Origin: DASRHY01 sp035650275
GTDB taxonomy: Bacteria > Actinomycetota > Actinomycetes > Propionibacteriales > Kribbellaceae
Assembly (NCBI GenBank): GCA_035650275.1
Contig: DASRHY010000129.1
Coordinates: 14,243 to 78,242 of the forward strand
Direction: 5' to 3'
Length of the DNA: 64,000 bases
Shown here: piece by piece, positions 43,650-52,848 of the stretch
How the letters are laid out: each line of letters starts with the position of its first letter
Position numbering within the stretch: position 1 is the first letter of the stretch
Program-made: the position numbers and the translations under genes
Notes under the pieces: generated by a model
Database searches by the model: none
What the model saw: the letters and a program-made list of their open reading frames with translations, nothing else
What the model was told of the DNA's origin: nothing

Positions 43650-44885
43650 ATGTCGAAGACTCGGGTCGTCGTGACCGGAATCGGCGCTACCACGCCGATC
43701 GGCGGCGATGTCCAGAGCACCTGGGAGTCGCTGCTCGCCGGGCGCTCCGGCGCGGAGCGGCTGACCGCCGACTGGGCCGCCGAGCTGCCGGTGCAGATCG
43801 CCGCGCCCGCGGAGGTCGAGCCGACCGAGATCATCGAGCGGGTCAAGGCTCGCCGGCTGGACCGCAACGCGCAGTTCGCCATCGTCGCCGCACGCGAGGC
43901 ATGGGCGGACTCGGGTCTCGCCGACGTCGAGGTGGACAAGGAGCGGCTCGGTGTGGCGATCGCGTCCGGTATCGGTGGCCTGGCCACCACGCTGACCAAC
44001 TACGACGCCCTGAAGACCAACCCGCGCCGGGTCTCGCCGCTCGCCATCCCGATGCTGATGCCGAACTCGGCGGCCGCCAACGTGAGCCTCGAGCTCGGTG
44101 CCCGCGCCGGCGTCCACACCCCGGTCTCTGCCTGCGCCTCCGGCAACGAGGCGATCGCGCTCGGCGTCGACCAGATCCGGCTGGGCCGCGCCGACATCGT
44201 CGTGGTGGGCGGGTCCGAGGGCGCGATCTTCGCGCTGCCGCTGGCCGCGTTCAGCCAGATGATGGCGCTCAGCAAGCGCAACGACGACCCGGAGCGCGCG
44301 TCGCGGCCGTGGGACGTGGACCGGGACGGCTTCGTGCTCGGCGAGGGCGCCGGGGTGCTGGTGCTGGAGAGCGCCGAACACGCCGCCGCGCGCGGGGCGC
44401 GGGTGTACGCCGAGGTGGCCGGCGCCGGGATGACCGCCGACGGCCACGACATCGCCCAGCCGGAGCCGCACGGTGCCGGCGCCAAGCGGGCGATGCAGCG
44501 CGCGCTGGAAGAAGGCGACCTGGCGGCCGGCGACATCGTGCACATCAACGCGCACGCCACCTCGACGCCGCAGGGTGACATCGCCGAGTCGCTCGCGATC
44601 CGCGGTGCCCTCGGCGGTGCGGCGGACCGGGCCGTCGCCACCGCGCCGAAGTCGATGATCGGTCACCTGCTCGGTGCCGCCGGCGCGGTCGAGTCGATTG
44701 CGACCATCCTCGCGCTGCACCACCGCGTCGTACCGCCGACCATCAACGTCGACAAGCCCGACGAGAAGATCGAGCTGGACATCGCGACCGAGCAGCGCAA
44801 GCTCGGCGAAGGCGACCTGGCCGCGCTGAACAACTCGTTCGGCTTCGGCGGCCACAACGTCGCCATCGCGTTCAAGACCGCCTAA
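43650..44885 (+). CDS. fabF: 3-oxoacyl-ACP synthase II
   Basis: 411 residues. Catalytic Cys in VSACASGNEAIALG near residue 163, His in NAHATSTPQGD near 301, Lys-containing APKSMIGHLLGAAGAVE with the second His near 340, and the C-terminal glycine loop NNSFGFGGHNVAIAF. It elongates acyl-ACP with malonyl-ACP. Start ATG 43650 is preceded by TGAGGAGTGAACGAAC. Last gene of the FAS II operon, closed by the hairpin at 44892-44930. Confidence 0.97.
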   Translation: MSKTRVVVTGIGATTPIGGDVQSTWESLLAGRSGAERLTADWAAELPVQIAAPAEVEPTEIIERVKARRLDRNAQFAIVAAREAWADSGLADVEVDKERLGVAIASGIGGLATTLTNYDALKTNPRRVSPLAIPMLMPNSAAANVSLELGARAGVHTPVSACASGNEAIALGVDQIRLGRADIVVVGGSEGAIFALPLAAFSQMMALSKRNDDPERASRPWDVDRDGFVLGEGAGVLVLESAEHAAARGARVYAEVAGAGMTADGHDIAQPEPHGAGAKRAMQRALEEGDLAAGDIVHINAHATSTPQGDIAESLAIRGALGGAADRAVATAPKSMIGHLLGAAGAVESIATILALHHRVVPPTINVDKPDEKIELDIATEQRKLGEGDLAALNNSFGFGGHNVAIAFKTA

Positions 44886-44891
44886 CAAGGT

Positions 44892-44930
44892 GAGGGCGTG
44901 GAGCGCGCCCTGTACGCGCTCCACGCCCTC
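44892..44930 (+). terminator. Perfect 16-bp hairpin after fabF
   Basis: GAGGGCGTGGAGCGCG at 44892-44907 and its exact complement at 44915-44930 around a seven-base loop, starting seven bases after the fabF stop. Confidence 0.88.
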
Positions 44931-45085
44931 CAGGTGGTGCGGCCGCTGCTTACTCCGCCGGGGAGCTGAACCACCCGCCGGTCAGCGGCCACGACCCCTC
45001 CCGCCCTGGTATCCCTAATGACTCACAGGGCGGCTGAATGGTTGCCTTGTCAGGCCGACATTTTTCGTGAGTTCGTCATCGCTGG

Positions 45086-45583
45086 TCAGACCACCTGGTG
45101 CAGCCAGCGAACCAGAGCCCCGTCGCCGGCGTACCGGAACGGCTCGAGCTCGTCGTCCCAGGGCCGGCCGAGCAGCCGGTCCACCTCGTCGGCCAGGTCG
45201 GCCTCGCCGGCGATCGCTCTGGTCATCGCGGACTTCAACCGGTCCTCCGGCACCATGATGTCGCCGTGCAGCCCGGTCGCCGCGCGGAAGATCCCGAGGG
45301 CGGGGGTGAAGGAGTAGCGCTCGCCCTCCGCTCCGGCGCTCGGCTCCTCGGTGACCTCGAACCGCAGCTTGTTCCAGCCGCGCAGCGCGGACGCCAGCTT
45401 GGCCGCGGTACCGGCCTGGGCCTGCCAGGACAGCTCGGCCCGATAGCTGCCGGCCGCCGCAGGCTGCGGTGTCCAGTCCAGCTTCACGGGCACGCCGAGT
45501 ACGCCGCCCGCGGCCCACTCCACATGCGGGCACAACGCTGACGGCACGGTGTGGACGTACAGAACGCCACGAGTCGTCGCCAC
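45086..45583 (-). CDS. DUF3145 family protein
   Basis: 165 residues from GTG 45583; AGGAGG sits five bases upstream, which rules out the longer frame. It begins TTRGVLYVHTVPSALCPHVE, then WAAGGVLGVPVKLDWTPQPA, and ends LLGRPWDDELEPFRYAGDGA. This actinobacteria-only family is usually encoded beside fabF, as here, converging with it. No enzyme motif is visible. The conserved placement suggests a link to fatty-acid synthesis, which is inference. Confidence 0.9.
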   Translation of the reverse strand: MATTRGVLYVHTVPSALCPHVEWAAGGVLGVPVKLDWTPQPAAAGSYRAELSWQAQAGTAAKLASALRGWNKLRFEVTEEPSAGAEGERYSFTPALGIFRAATGLHGDIMVPEDRLKSAMTRAIAGEADLADEVDRLLGRPWDDELEPFRYAGDGALVRWLHQVV

Positions 45584-46085
45584 CGGAACCTCCTGTGCTC
45601 GAGGGGCGCCTTCCCCAGCGATCTCGAGCACAAGCTCGTCCGGTCACACGACGACCGGAACCATCATGCCCCACCAACCACACCCGCACCAAGCGGCCGC
45701 GCCGCGACCCGGTACGGCTTCGTGCCAGGCAGAACCACCGCATTCCGAGACCGGTGGTTGTGTGAACTAGTCCTTGCGCGGTCCCGGGCGTAGTGTCGGC
45801 AAAGACGTCGGCAGGGGTGGCGACGTCTTGGTAGGTGGGGTTCCCGTGTCAGTACAACGGGTGTGCGATGACGGTCGGAAGCAGCATGGGTGCCGTGGCG
45901 CCCACCGGCTGCCGTGGGCCCGTGCGCCTCCGGCCGACCGCGGGGCGCAGGTCGAGACGGGCGACCACTCGGGGGCAGTTCCGGCACGTTGCCGGATTCG
46001 GTTGCTCCGCGCAACACAATCCATGCCGGCGGCCACCTCACGCATGCCGGCGGCATCGGACAGTCACAATGATGGGGGTCTTATC
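45584..46085 (+). other. Non-coding gap before the secreted-protein gene
   Basis: About 500 bases without a believable gene; the long open frames here on both strands are rich in rare residues. It holds a perfect 9-bp inverted repeat AAGACGTCG/CGACGTCTT at 45802-45810 and 45821-45829. It also holds two copies of CATGCCGGCGGC at 46022-46033 and 46043-46054, shortly before the ribosome binding site of the downstream gene. These could be operator or leader elements. Confidence 0.45.
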
Positions 46086-46502
46086 ATGCGCAGATTCTTC
46101 ACCATGCTCGCCGCGGCTATCGCGGCGATGCTGCTTTTCGCACCGACGGCGCTTGCGGGCAGCCCGCACTTCGTCGGCACGCCAACTGTGGACCGCGACG
46201 GGAGCTCGCTGACCGTGGCCGGCAAGATCGCCGGGCTCGGCAATGAGACCCAGGTTCACGTCGAGGTCAGTGCCGACGCGGCATGCCTCAACCGGGGCGA
46301 GAACTTCCCGTCGGCAGACAACAAGGAGACGTTCACCGCCGCGGGAGACTTCCCGGTGCAGAACGGCAAGGCGCTCTTCGAACTCACGCTGACGGCAACG
46401 TTCCAGCCCAAGTGCAGCCCGCCGATGACTGTCGTGTTCGGTGACGTCACGATCACAGACGCAGAGCACGGCTTGTCGGTCACATTCCCCGGCCCATTCT
46501 GA
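46086..46502 (+). CDS. Secreted protein of unknown function
   Basis: 138 residues from ATG 46086, preceded by GATGGGGGT. A classic Sec signal peptide is present: RRF then FTMLAAAIAAMLLFAPTALA with cleavage after ALA near residue 24. The mature part is a ~110-residue beta-rich domain (SPHFVGTPTVDRDGSSLTV; LGNETQVHVEVSADAACLN) with two cysteines (Cys near 64 and 111) that may form a disulfide. Actinobacteria encode many such small secreted proteins; role unknown. Ends at a strong bidirectional terminator. Confidence 0.75.
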   Translation: MRRFFTMLAAAIAAMLLFAPTALAGSPHFVGTPTVDRDGSSLTVAGKIAGLGNETQVHVEVSADAACLNRGENFPSADNKETFTAAGDFPVQNGKALFELTLTATFQPKCSPPMTVVFGDVTITDAEHGLSVTFPGPF

Positions 46503-46541
46503 GGGGTTGGTGCGGCGGTGAGCTGAGAAGCTGAAACCGAT

Positions 46542-46572
46542 CCAGGAGGGGTGACCAGTTCACCCCTCCTGG
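46542..46572. terminator. Perfect 13-bp hairpin between convergent genes
   Basis: CCAGGAGGGGTGA at 46542-46554 and its exact complement at 46560-46572 with loop CCAGT. It lies between the secreted-protein gene and the convergent VWA gene. Confidence 0.88.
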
Positions 46573-46587
46573 CGTCCCGGGGTCGTG

Positions 46588-47541
46588 TCAGGGGAACCTG
46601 GAGGCGAGGGCCACCGCGGCACCGGCGGCGGCCAGCGTGAGCAGCATCGCGAAGCCGGCATAGCGGGCGGTGACTTCCTTGTCCACGGTGTCGAAGCCTA
46701 TGGACGAGCCGATGTTCTCGTACACGTCCTGGATCTCGCCCGCGGACTCGGCGGTGTAGGCCTGTCCCCCGGTGATCTCGGCGACGCTGCGCAGGTCGGC
46801 CCGGTCCGGTGGTACCCGCTGCCGGAAGCCGTCCATCTCGATGAAGCCGGAGTCGGTGCCGAAGGCAACGGTAAAGATCGGGGTGTTCTTCTCCTTCGCG
46901 GCCCGGGCGCCTTCCTGCGCGGTCCGGCCGACGGTGCGCTTGCCGTCCGACATCAGTACGATCCGGGCCGGCGCCGGCTCGTTCGGGTGCTCCGGGTCCG
47001 GCGGTACCTGGGTAAGCGCCTGCAGCGAGGTGAAGATCGCCTCACCGGTCGCGGTCGACTCGGCCAGTTCCAGCGCATCGATCGATCGCAGCACCGTGGC
47101 CCGGTCGGTGGTCGGCGGGACGACGGTGCTGGCGGTGCCGGCGAACGAGACCAGCGCGATGTTGAACTTCGTGGGCAGCTGGTTGACGAACCGCTTGGCG
47201 GCGACCTTGACCGCCTCCAGCCGGTTCGGCTCGACGTCGGTGGCCATCATCGACAGCGAGACGTCGATGCTGACGACGATGGTGGCCCGCTCGCGCGGCA
47301 CCTTCACCTCGTCCTTCGGCTGGGCGAACGCGACGATGCAGGCACAGGCCGCGAGCAGCGCCATCCCGACCGCGACGTGCCGGCGCCACTGCGGGCGGCG
47401 CGGGGCGACCCGGTCCAGCAGGGCGATGTTGGTGAACCGGAGCGCGTACTGCGAGCGACGGTGCTGCATGAACAGGTACAGCGCGACGAAAACCGGGATC
47501 AGCAGCAGGAACCACAGCCGGCCGGGAGACAGGAACTCCAT
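46588..47541 (-). CDS. BatA-like VWA-domain membrane protein
   Basis: 317 residues. Two N-terminal membrane helices (about 9-25 and 57-73), then a von Willebrand A domain with a complete metal site: DVSLSM near residue 94, TGEAIF near 167 and VLMSDGK near 196. A final helix lies near 290-312. With the upstream DUF58 and MoxR genes it forms the common MoxR-DUF58-VWA unit, thought to act as an AAA+ chaperone system that inserts metals or assembles envelope complexes. TGATG overlap with the DUF58 gene shows coupling. Confidence 0.9.
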   Translation of the reverse strand: MEFLSPGRLWFLLLIPVFVALYLFMQHRRSQYALRFTNIALLDRVAPRRPQWRRHVAVGMALLAACACIVAFAQPKDEVKVPRERATIVVSIDVSLSMMATDVEPNRLEAVKVAAKRFVNQLPTKFNIALVSFAGTASTVVPPTTDRATVLRSIDALELAESTATGEAIFTSLQALTQVPPDPEHPNEPAPARIVLMSDGKRTVGRTAQEGARAAKEKNTPIFTVAFGTDSGFIEMDGFRQRVPPDRADLRSVAEITGGQAYTAESAGEIQDVYENIGSSIGFDTVDKEVTARYAGFAMLLTLAAAGAAVALASRFP

Positions 47542-48533
47542 CAGCGGGTCACTCCCTTCGGCGGCTGGTGCAGGCGGGCCGCCACCCGCCGGTAGCCGAG
47601 CACGAAACGCACCGTGTCCGCCACCCAGTCTCGGTCCGTCCTCAGGACCAGGTGTCCTGCACCTACCCTACGGAGGGACGCACGCGTTCGTTCCCGCTGC
47701 GCGAGTGCGGCCGCGGCGTACTCCTGCCGGATCCGGCGCCGCCGCGTGTCCAGCTCGCGGATCGCACCCGTCTCCGGGTCGCCGATCAGCACCACCCCGA
47801 CGTTCGGCAGCTCCATCTCGCGCGGGTCGACGATCTCCACCGCGAGCACCTGGTGCTGGGCGGTCAGCTTGCGCATCGACCGCTCCCAGGACGGCTCCAG
47901 CCGCGCGTCGGTCTCGCCGTCCTCCGGGGTGAGGAAGTCCGAGACCACGACCCGCAGGCCGCGCTTACGCTGCGTGCGCGCCATGGACTCCAGCGCACCG
48001 GCCAGGTCGCTGCGGGCCTGGTGCTGCCCCGCGTCGGTCTCGGCCAGCAGCGCGCGCAGCAGCCCGTACAGCGCGAGCCGGCCGGACCGGGCCGGCCAGC
48101 GCCGCAACGAGGAGTCACGCAGCATCAGCCCGCCGAACCGGTCGCCGAGCCGGTGGGTGAGGAAGCCGACCGTGGCGACCGCCGCCACGGCCAGCTCACG
48201 CTTCTCCAGCTGCGAGGTGCCGAAGTCCATCGAGGCGGACAGGTCGACCAGCGCCCAGGTCTCCAGCTCACGGTCCGCGATCAGGTCCCGCACGTGCGGC
48301 ACCGTCGTACGCGCGGTGACCGCCCAGTCCATCCGGCGTACGTCGTCGCCGACCTGGTACTCGCGTGCCTCGGCGAGCTCGGTACCGGGTCCGGGCAGCA
48401 GGCCGAGGTGCTCGCCGTGCAGGTACCCCTCCAACCGTCGTACGACGGTCAGCTCCAGCCGTCGCAGCGCACGCTCGGGAGCGAGCTGCGAGATCGACAT
48501 CGCAGCCCGGGTGTCCGGTTTGTGTTGAGCCAT
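47541..48533 (-). CDS. DUF58 family protein
   Basis: 330 residues. The DUF58 signature is EYQVGDDVRRMDWAVTARTT near residue 58, followed by a degenerate VWA-like domain with LVDLSASMDFG near 94 and VVVSDFLTPEDG near 195. It probably bridges the MoxR ATPase and the membrane VWA protein. Cytoplasmic, without membrane helices. It begins 20 bases after the MoxR stop. Confidence 0.92.
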   Translation of the reverse strand: MAQHKPDTRAAMSISQLAPERALRRLELTVVRRLEGYLHGEHLGLLPGPGTELAEAREYQVGDDVRRMDWAVTARTTVPHVRDLIADRELETWALVDLSASMDFGTSQLEKRELAVAAVATVGFLTHRLGDRFGGLMLRDSSLRRWPARSGRLALYGLLRALLAETDAGQHQARSDLAGALESMARTQRKRGLRVVVSDFLTPEDGETDARLEPSWERSMRKLTAQHQVLAVEIVDPREMELPNVGVVLIGDPETGAIRELDTRRRRIRQEYAAAALAQRERTRASLRRVGAGHLVLRTDRDWVADTVRFVLGYRRVAARLHQPPKGVTR

Positions 48534-48552
48534 CAGCCGCTGTCAGACGCTG

Positions 48553-49581
48553 TCAGATGAAGTCGGGGCGGCCGCGGGCCTGGTCGTTACCGTCGCGCCA
48601 GACCGGCTGCGGCGGCGGCACGGTGGCGAGGATCCGCTCGATCACCGCCCGCGGGTCGATGTTGTCGGCGACCGCGTCGAAGGTCAGCCCGAGCCGGTGC
48701 GCCATCACGTCCATCGCCACGGTCTGGATGTCGCTCGGCAGCAGGTAGTCGCGGCCGTGGATCAGCGCCAGGGCCCGGCCGGAGGAGACCAGGCCAAGGG
48801 TGGCCCGCGGGCTGACGCCGAGCTCGATCAGCGGCTGCAGGTCGGGCAGGTGGAAGTCGACCGGGGTCCGGGTCGCCATCACCAGCCGGACGGCGTACTC
48901 GGCGACCAGGTTGTGCACGAACACCTGGTCCGCGGCGCGCTGCAGGTCCAGGATCCGCTCCGGTTGCAGGATCCGGCGCGGCTGCGGCGGGTCCACGCTC
49001 ATCCGGCGCAGGATCTCGAACTCCTCGTGACCGCGCGGGTGCGGTACGTCGATCTTGACCAGGAACCGGTCCCGCTGCGCCTCCGGCAGCGGGTACACGC
49101 CCTCGGACTCGATCGGGTTCTGGGTGGCGATCACGATGAACGGCTTCGGCATCGGGAACGTCTGGCCGCCGATCGAGACCTGCCGCTCGGCCATCAGCTC
49201 GAGCATCGCGGACTGCACCTTGGCCGGCGCCCGGTTCACCTCGTCGGCGAGCACGAAGTTCACGAACGTCGGGCCGAGCTCGATGTCGAACGTCTCGCGG
49301 GTCTGCCGGTAGATCCGGGTCCCGACGATGTCGGACGGCACAAGGTCCGGGGTGAACTGGACCCGGGCGAACGACCCGCCGACCACGCTCGCGAAGGTCC
49401 GCACCGCCAGCGTCTTGGCCACGCCCGGCACACCTTCGAGCAGGCAGTGGCCCTTGGCGAGCAGCGACACCATCAGCGTCTCGACCATGTGCTCCTGGCC
49501 GACGATGACCCGCTTGACCTCGGTCAGGGCCTCACTGATCACCTGCGACTGCTGGGCCACCGTTGTGGTGGATTCGGTCAT
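48553..49581 (-). CDS. MoxR-family AAA+ ATPase
   Basis: 342 residues from ATG 49581 with GAAAGG upstream. Walker A is LLEGVPGVAKT near residue 46, the MoxR form. Walker B is VLADEVNRAPAKVQSAMLEL near 110, sensor 1 ATQNPIESEGVYPLPEAQRD near 150, and the lid domain carries SPRATLGLVSSGRALALI near 275. It forms ATP-driven hexamers that remodel partner proteins. First gene of the MoxR-DUF58-VWA operon, divergent from the membrane protein gene at 49747. Confidence 0.95.
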   Translation of the reverse strand: MTESTTTVAQQSQVISEALTEVKRVIVGQEHMVETLMVSLLAKGHCLLEGVPGVAKTLAVRTFASVVGGSFARVQFTPDLVPSDIVGTRIYRQTRETFDIELGPTFVNFVLADEVNRAPAKVQSAMLELMAERQVSIGGQTFPMPKPFIVIATQNPIESEGVYPLPEAQRDRFLVKIDVPHPRGHEEFEILRRMSVDPPQPRRILQPERILDLQRAADQVFVHNLVAEYAVRLVMATRTPVDFHLPDLQPLIELGVSPRATLGLVSSGRALALIHGRDYLLPSDIQTVAMDVMAHRLGLTFDAVADNIDPRAVIERILATVPPPQPVWRDGNDQARGRPDFI

Positions 49582-49746
49582 GCCATTCGCCTTTCGGGGC
49601 CTAGCGGTTGCGTCCGGGCGGGTCTCCAGTGTGCCGCGCCGGATCGGCTCGACCTCGAGGAACCATCGAACCCATTCCATCAGATGACCCGGGTCTGGGC
49701 ACGTTCGCTCCCCGTGATGACCACCCATGTGATGGGATTGGTCCCG

Positions 49747-50622
49747 ATGACCCTCACCTCTCCGCGCACCCAGCCGGATCGGACCCGGACCCCGGTGCAG
49801 CCGCTGCTGCCCGAGGATCCGCCGCGGATCGGCCGGTTCTGGCTGCGCGGCCGGGTGGTCGCGAACGCCGCCGGGCTGGTGTACGCCGGGCGCGACGACG
49901 ACGGCGGTATCGCCGCGATCGCGATGATGGCCGAGGGTGCCGCCGACGACGCCGCGGCCCGGGAGCGGTTCGCGTACGCCGTCGACCGGCTGCCGGTGGC
50001 CGTCGTACTGGATCGCAACAGTGCCGACGACGACGACCTGGCACTGTGGGTGGCCGTCACCGACCCGGACGCTACAGAGAGCGAACCGCACAGCGAAACC
50101 GAGAGCGAACCCGAGGCTGGCGAGGTTCCGCCGGAGGTGTCGCCGATCGCCCGGGGGCACGCCGCCGACGTACTGTCCGCCGTACTGATGGACCGGGTCC
50201 CGCACCTCGGCCGGCTCCGCGGACCCGATTTCCGGCACCACTGGGACGGCCGCCGCCGGCCGGGGCTTTTCCGGCTCTGGCCGCTGCCGTGGCCGGCCGC
50301 GCTGCGTACCGCATCCCGCCTCGCGCTGCTGCTGTCGCTGCTGACAATGCTGCTGTTGATGGCGCTGGCGCTGCTGATCGCCTGGCTGCTGTTCCGCAAC
50401 CAGCCCGAGGTGGACCCGGGCCCGGTCATCCCGAACCCGACCGGCACCAGCACGGTCACGGTCACGCCGAGCCAGCCGTCGACCCCGACCACCGGGCCGT
50501 CGCCGACCGGGGGTAGCCCGTCCAACGGCCCATCGTCGCCGATAAGCCCGTCCAACGGCCCGCTCCCGACCCGGATCCCGTCCTCCGGCGGTACGCCCGC
50601 CGACCCCGGCGACCGCTTCTGA
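49747..50622 (+). CDS. Single-pass membrane protein with Pro/Ser/Thr-rich outer tail
   Basis: 291 residues from ATG 49747; in-frame ATGs at 49684, 49717 and 49732 are possible and none has a good ribosome binding site. Residues ~20-170 form a cytoplasmic domain (RIGRFWLRGRVVANAAGLVY; AAIAMMAEGAADDAAARERF). One strong membrane helix follows at about 200-222 (LSLLTMLLLMALALLIAWLL). The final ~65 residues outside are Pro/Thr/Ser/Gly-rich. It diverges from the MoxR operon and may belong to it functionally. Function unknown. Confidence 0.7.
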   Translation: MTLTSPRTQPDRTRTPVQPLLPEDPPRIGRFWLRGRVVANAAGLVYAGRDDDGGIAAIAMMAEGAADDAAARERFAYAVDRLPVAVVLDRNSADDDDLALWVAVTDPDATESEPHSETESEPEAGEVPPEVSPIARGHAADVLSAVLMDRVPHLGRLRGPDFRHHWDGRRRPGLFRLWPLPWPAALRTASRLALLLSLLTMLLLMALALLIAWLLFRNQPEVDPGPVIPNPTGTSTVTVTPSQPSTPTTGPSPTGGSPSNGPSSPISPSNGPLPTRIPSSGGTPADPGDRF

Positions 50623-50630
50623 CGCACGGC

Positions 50631-50912
50631 TCAGTGCTGGGCCGACGGTTCGCGACGACGGAGTACGGCGAGCAGCCCGGCGGCGCTGACCAGGGCCCAG
50701 CTGCCCTCGAGCAGCAGGAATCCCCAGGAGCTGTCGAGCAGCGCGATCGCCGCGAGCACAGCGGATCCGATCAGGTTGAGCAGTTGGTACGCGATGGTGC
50801 GTTGAGCGAGTCGCCCGGCCTGAGACGCGGCGAACGCGACCAGGATGGTGATTGCCCCGGCGATCTCGACGATGTCGATGATGTGCAGTGAGTTGGACAG
50901 TGAATTGGACAT
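50631..50912 (-). CDS. Small integral membrane protein (CBU_0592-like)
   Basis: 93 residues from ATG 50912. Three membrane helices are visible (about 10-27, 36-55, 60-78). The pattern IDIVEIAGAITILVAFAASQ then YQLLNLIGSAVLAAIALLDS is that of the CBU_0592 domain family of small membrane proteins. A doubled SNSL motif opens the protein. No clear ribosome binding site. It converges with the single-pass membrane protein gene. Function unknown. Confidence 0.72.
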   Translation of the reverse strand: MSNSLSNSLHIIDIVEIAGAITILVAFAASQAGRLAQRTIAYQLLNLIGSAVLAAIALLDSSWGFLLLEGSWALVSAAGLLAVLRRREPSAQH

Positions 50913-51067
50913 GGTGTGCTGGCGTCGTCTTTGCCTGGCCGGGTACGGCGCCTTCTCGTCCGGGGCCCCGCGAACCGCGAGAGCCTGGCTCAAGCCTAGC
51001 TGCGCCGACCGCCCGGTATTGCCCTCCCGCTGGTGCCGTTCGTCACCATGCGGTCAGCGGCCGGAGG

Positions 51068-52555
51068 TCAGGACGCCGGCACGATCTTGCGGTCGAGGAA
51101 CGCCCGGGTGACGGCGTTGGCGGCCGGCTGGCCGTACAGCAGCCGGGCGGCCTGCACGGTGTCCCGAGCCGCGTCGGCGAACGAGGTGTCCGGCGCGTAG
51201 GAGAAGGTCGCCTCCAGGATCAGTGTGTTGGCCCGGTCCCGGCCGAGTGCGGAGTGGATGTCCCACAGCGCGTTCGACCAGATCTCACCGTCGGCGTGCA
51301 CCTCGCCCTCGATGTCGTCCGTCGTCTTGCCGGTGTCGGTACGACGCAGGCAGTGCGGCACGTCGGTCGTGTACGACGTGGCGTCCCAGTCCATCACGCA
51401 CGGCAGCTCGAACCCGCCGCTGACCGGAACGGACATCGTCACCGCCCAGTAGTCGCCGAAGCCCTCGCCGATCGAACCGGACTCCAGCGTCTCGCCGAAC
51501 CCGGGCACCACGTCGTCCTGGATCGCGTGACCGTACTCGTGCCAGATCACCTCGGCGTCCTCGGCGTCGTCGACACCACCCGCGCCCATCGTGATCACGT
51601 CCACCGACGGGTCGTAGAACGAGTTGTCACCCGAGAAGGTGTTGATCTCGAAGTCCTGCGGCTCGTTGTTCACCTCGGTGAAGCCGAGACTGTGGATGTA
51701 CTCCTGGCTCTGGTTCACCGCGTAGTAGGCCATCACCTGCTCGAACTTGTCGCTCTGACGCTGGTAGACGAAGGTCCCGTCAGCGCTCTTCGCCAGTCCG
51801 CTCCTCGCCTTGACGATCGTGACGTACGTGCCGGACAGCGTGCCGCTGCCGTCCAGGTTGCGCAGCAGCACGTTCTTGTACGCCGGCAACAGCACGTCCT
51901 GGTCCTTGTCGTTCATGTCGGTCAGCGACTCGTCCCGCAAGGTGACCACCGGGTTCGGGTCGAACACCTGACCGTTGCCGTCCGCGTTGCGGCTCAGCAC
52001 CTTGACCTCGACCGTCTGCCCGGACTTCGCGTCGACCAGGCTGCGGGTGACACCCTCGGTGGACCGCGAGACCACGGCCCAGACCAGCCGGGCGTTCTTG
52101 CCGCCGACCACAGCCAGCCGGGCACCGCCCTGGCCGGCCGCCGGGACCGCGGAGGCGTTCTTGCCGTCGCCGCCGCGGCGGCTCGCGGCCCGCGCGTTGA
52201 CCGCGGCGTTCGCGTTCCTGGTCGCGGTCGCGGAGTCGACCGATGCGGTAGTGGCGAGGTCGACCGGGACGGTATCCCGGCCGTCGTCGACCGAGCCGAC
52301 CCGCCCGTCGGCGTTCAGGTGCTGCGCGTAGTAGCCACCGACCACCGGCAGCCCCTTGAACGTCTGCTGGTACCAGCGGTGCGTGCCGAGCAGCGAGTGC
52401 TTGGTCCGGACCAGCGTCAGGTCCGCCGGTACCGCGGCCGTGCTCGCTCCCGATGCCGCTCCGGCCGTGCTGATCAACGTGCTGCCGACGAGGGCGGCGG
52501 TCAGTCCGACGGTGACCGCTGCCAGCGCCTTCCGCCGCAATGCGCGTGTCGCCAT
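51068..52555 (-). CDS. Secreted gluzincin metalloprotease (M4/M36-like) with FTP propeptide
   Basis: 495 residues from ATG 52555 with GGGAGGG four bases upstream. Sec signal peptide (RRKALAAVTVGLTAALVG, ending at TAGAAS near 36). A propeptide of FTP/PepSY type follows (GLPVVGGYYAQHLNADGRVG near 70). The zinc site is HEYGHAIQD at residues 339-347, and the third ligand Glu is in SGSIGEGFGDYW near 364. The HEYGH form and GEGFGDYW helix are closer to M36-like proteases than to thermolysin. It should be released outside and self-activate. Divergent from the STAS protein gene. Confidence 0.9.
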   Translation of the reverse strand: MATRALRRKALAAVTVGLTAALVGSTLISTAGAASGASTAAVPADLTLVRTKHSLLGTHRWYQQTFKGLPVVGGYYAQHLNADGRVGSVDDGRDTVPVDLATTASVDSATATRNANAAVNARAASRRGGDGKNASAVPAAGQGGARLAVVGGKNARLVWAVVSRSTEGVTRSLVDAKSGQTVEVKVLSRNADGNGQVFDPNPVVTLRDESLTDMNDKDQDVLLPAYKNVLLRNLDGSGTLSGTYVTIVKARSGLAKSADGTFVYQRQSDKFEQVMAYYAVNQSQEYIHSLGFTEVNNEPQDFEINTFSGDNSFYDPSVDVITMGAGGVDDAEDAEVIWHEYGHAIQDDVVPGFGETLESGSIGEGFGDYWAVTMSVPVSGGFELPCVMDWDATSYTTDVPHCLRRTDTGKTTDDIEGEVHADGEIWSNALWDIHSALGRDRANTLILEATFSYAPDTSFADAARDTVQAARLLYGQPAANAVTRAFLDRKIVPAS

Positions 52556-52848
52556 GCTGCCCTCCCGATCTCGACTGCGTGTCGTCACGGCCCGCGCCGC
52601 CACGATGCGACAGTAGACCGCCGTCAATGCGGTGGAAAGTCGTTGTACGACGCAACCGTCGGATCAAGGGAAACCCCGCCAGCGGAGACCTCCCGGAGCG
52701 TGTCGCTCCGTGGGGCGGCCGCCAGAGGTGCTGCCGCCTGGATCGGTGCGGTTTGAGCTGCGACAGGAGAGCCGATGTTCGCGAAGGCCGAGGCCCGGCG
52801 AGGGTTAGTCCCGCGGCATCGGGGAACGGTTTTGATGAGGACGAGAAG

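Noticed and set aside
45664..46056. Minus-strand 130-codon frame opposite the leader of the secreted protein
   Set aside because: Arg/Pro/His-rich with no homology pattern or ribosome binding site; judged to be a shadow in a non-coding gap.
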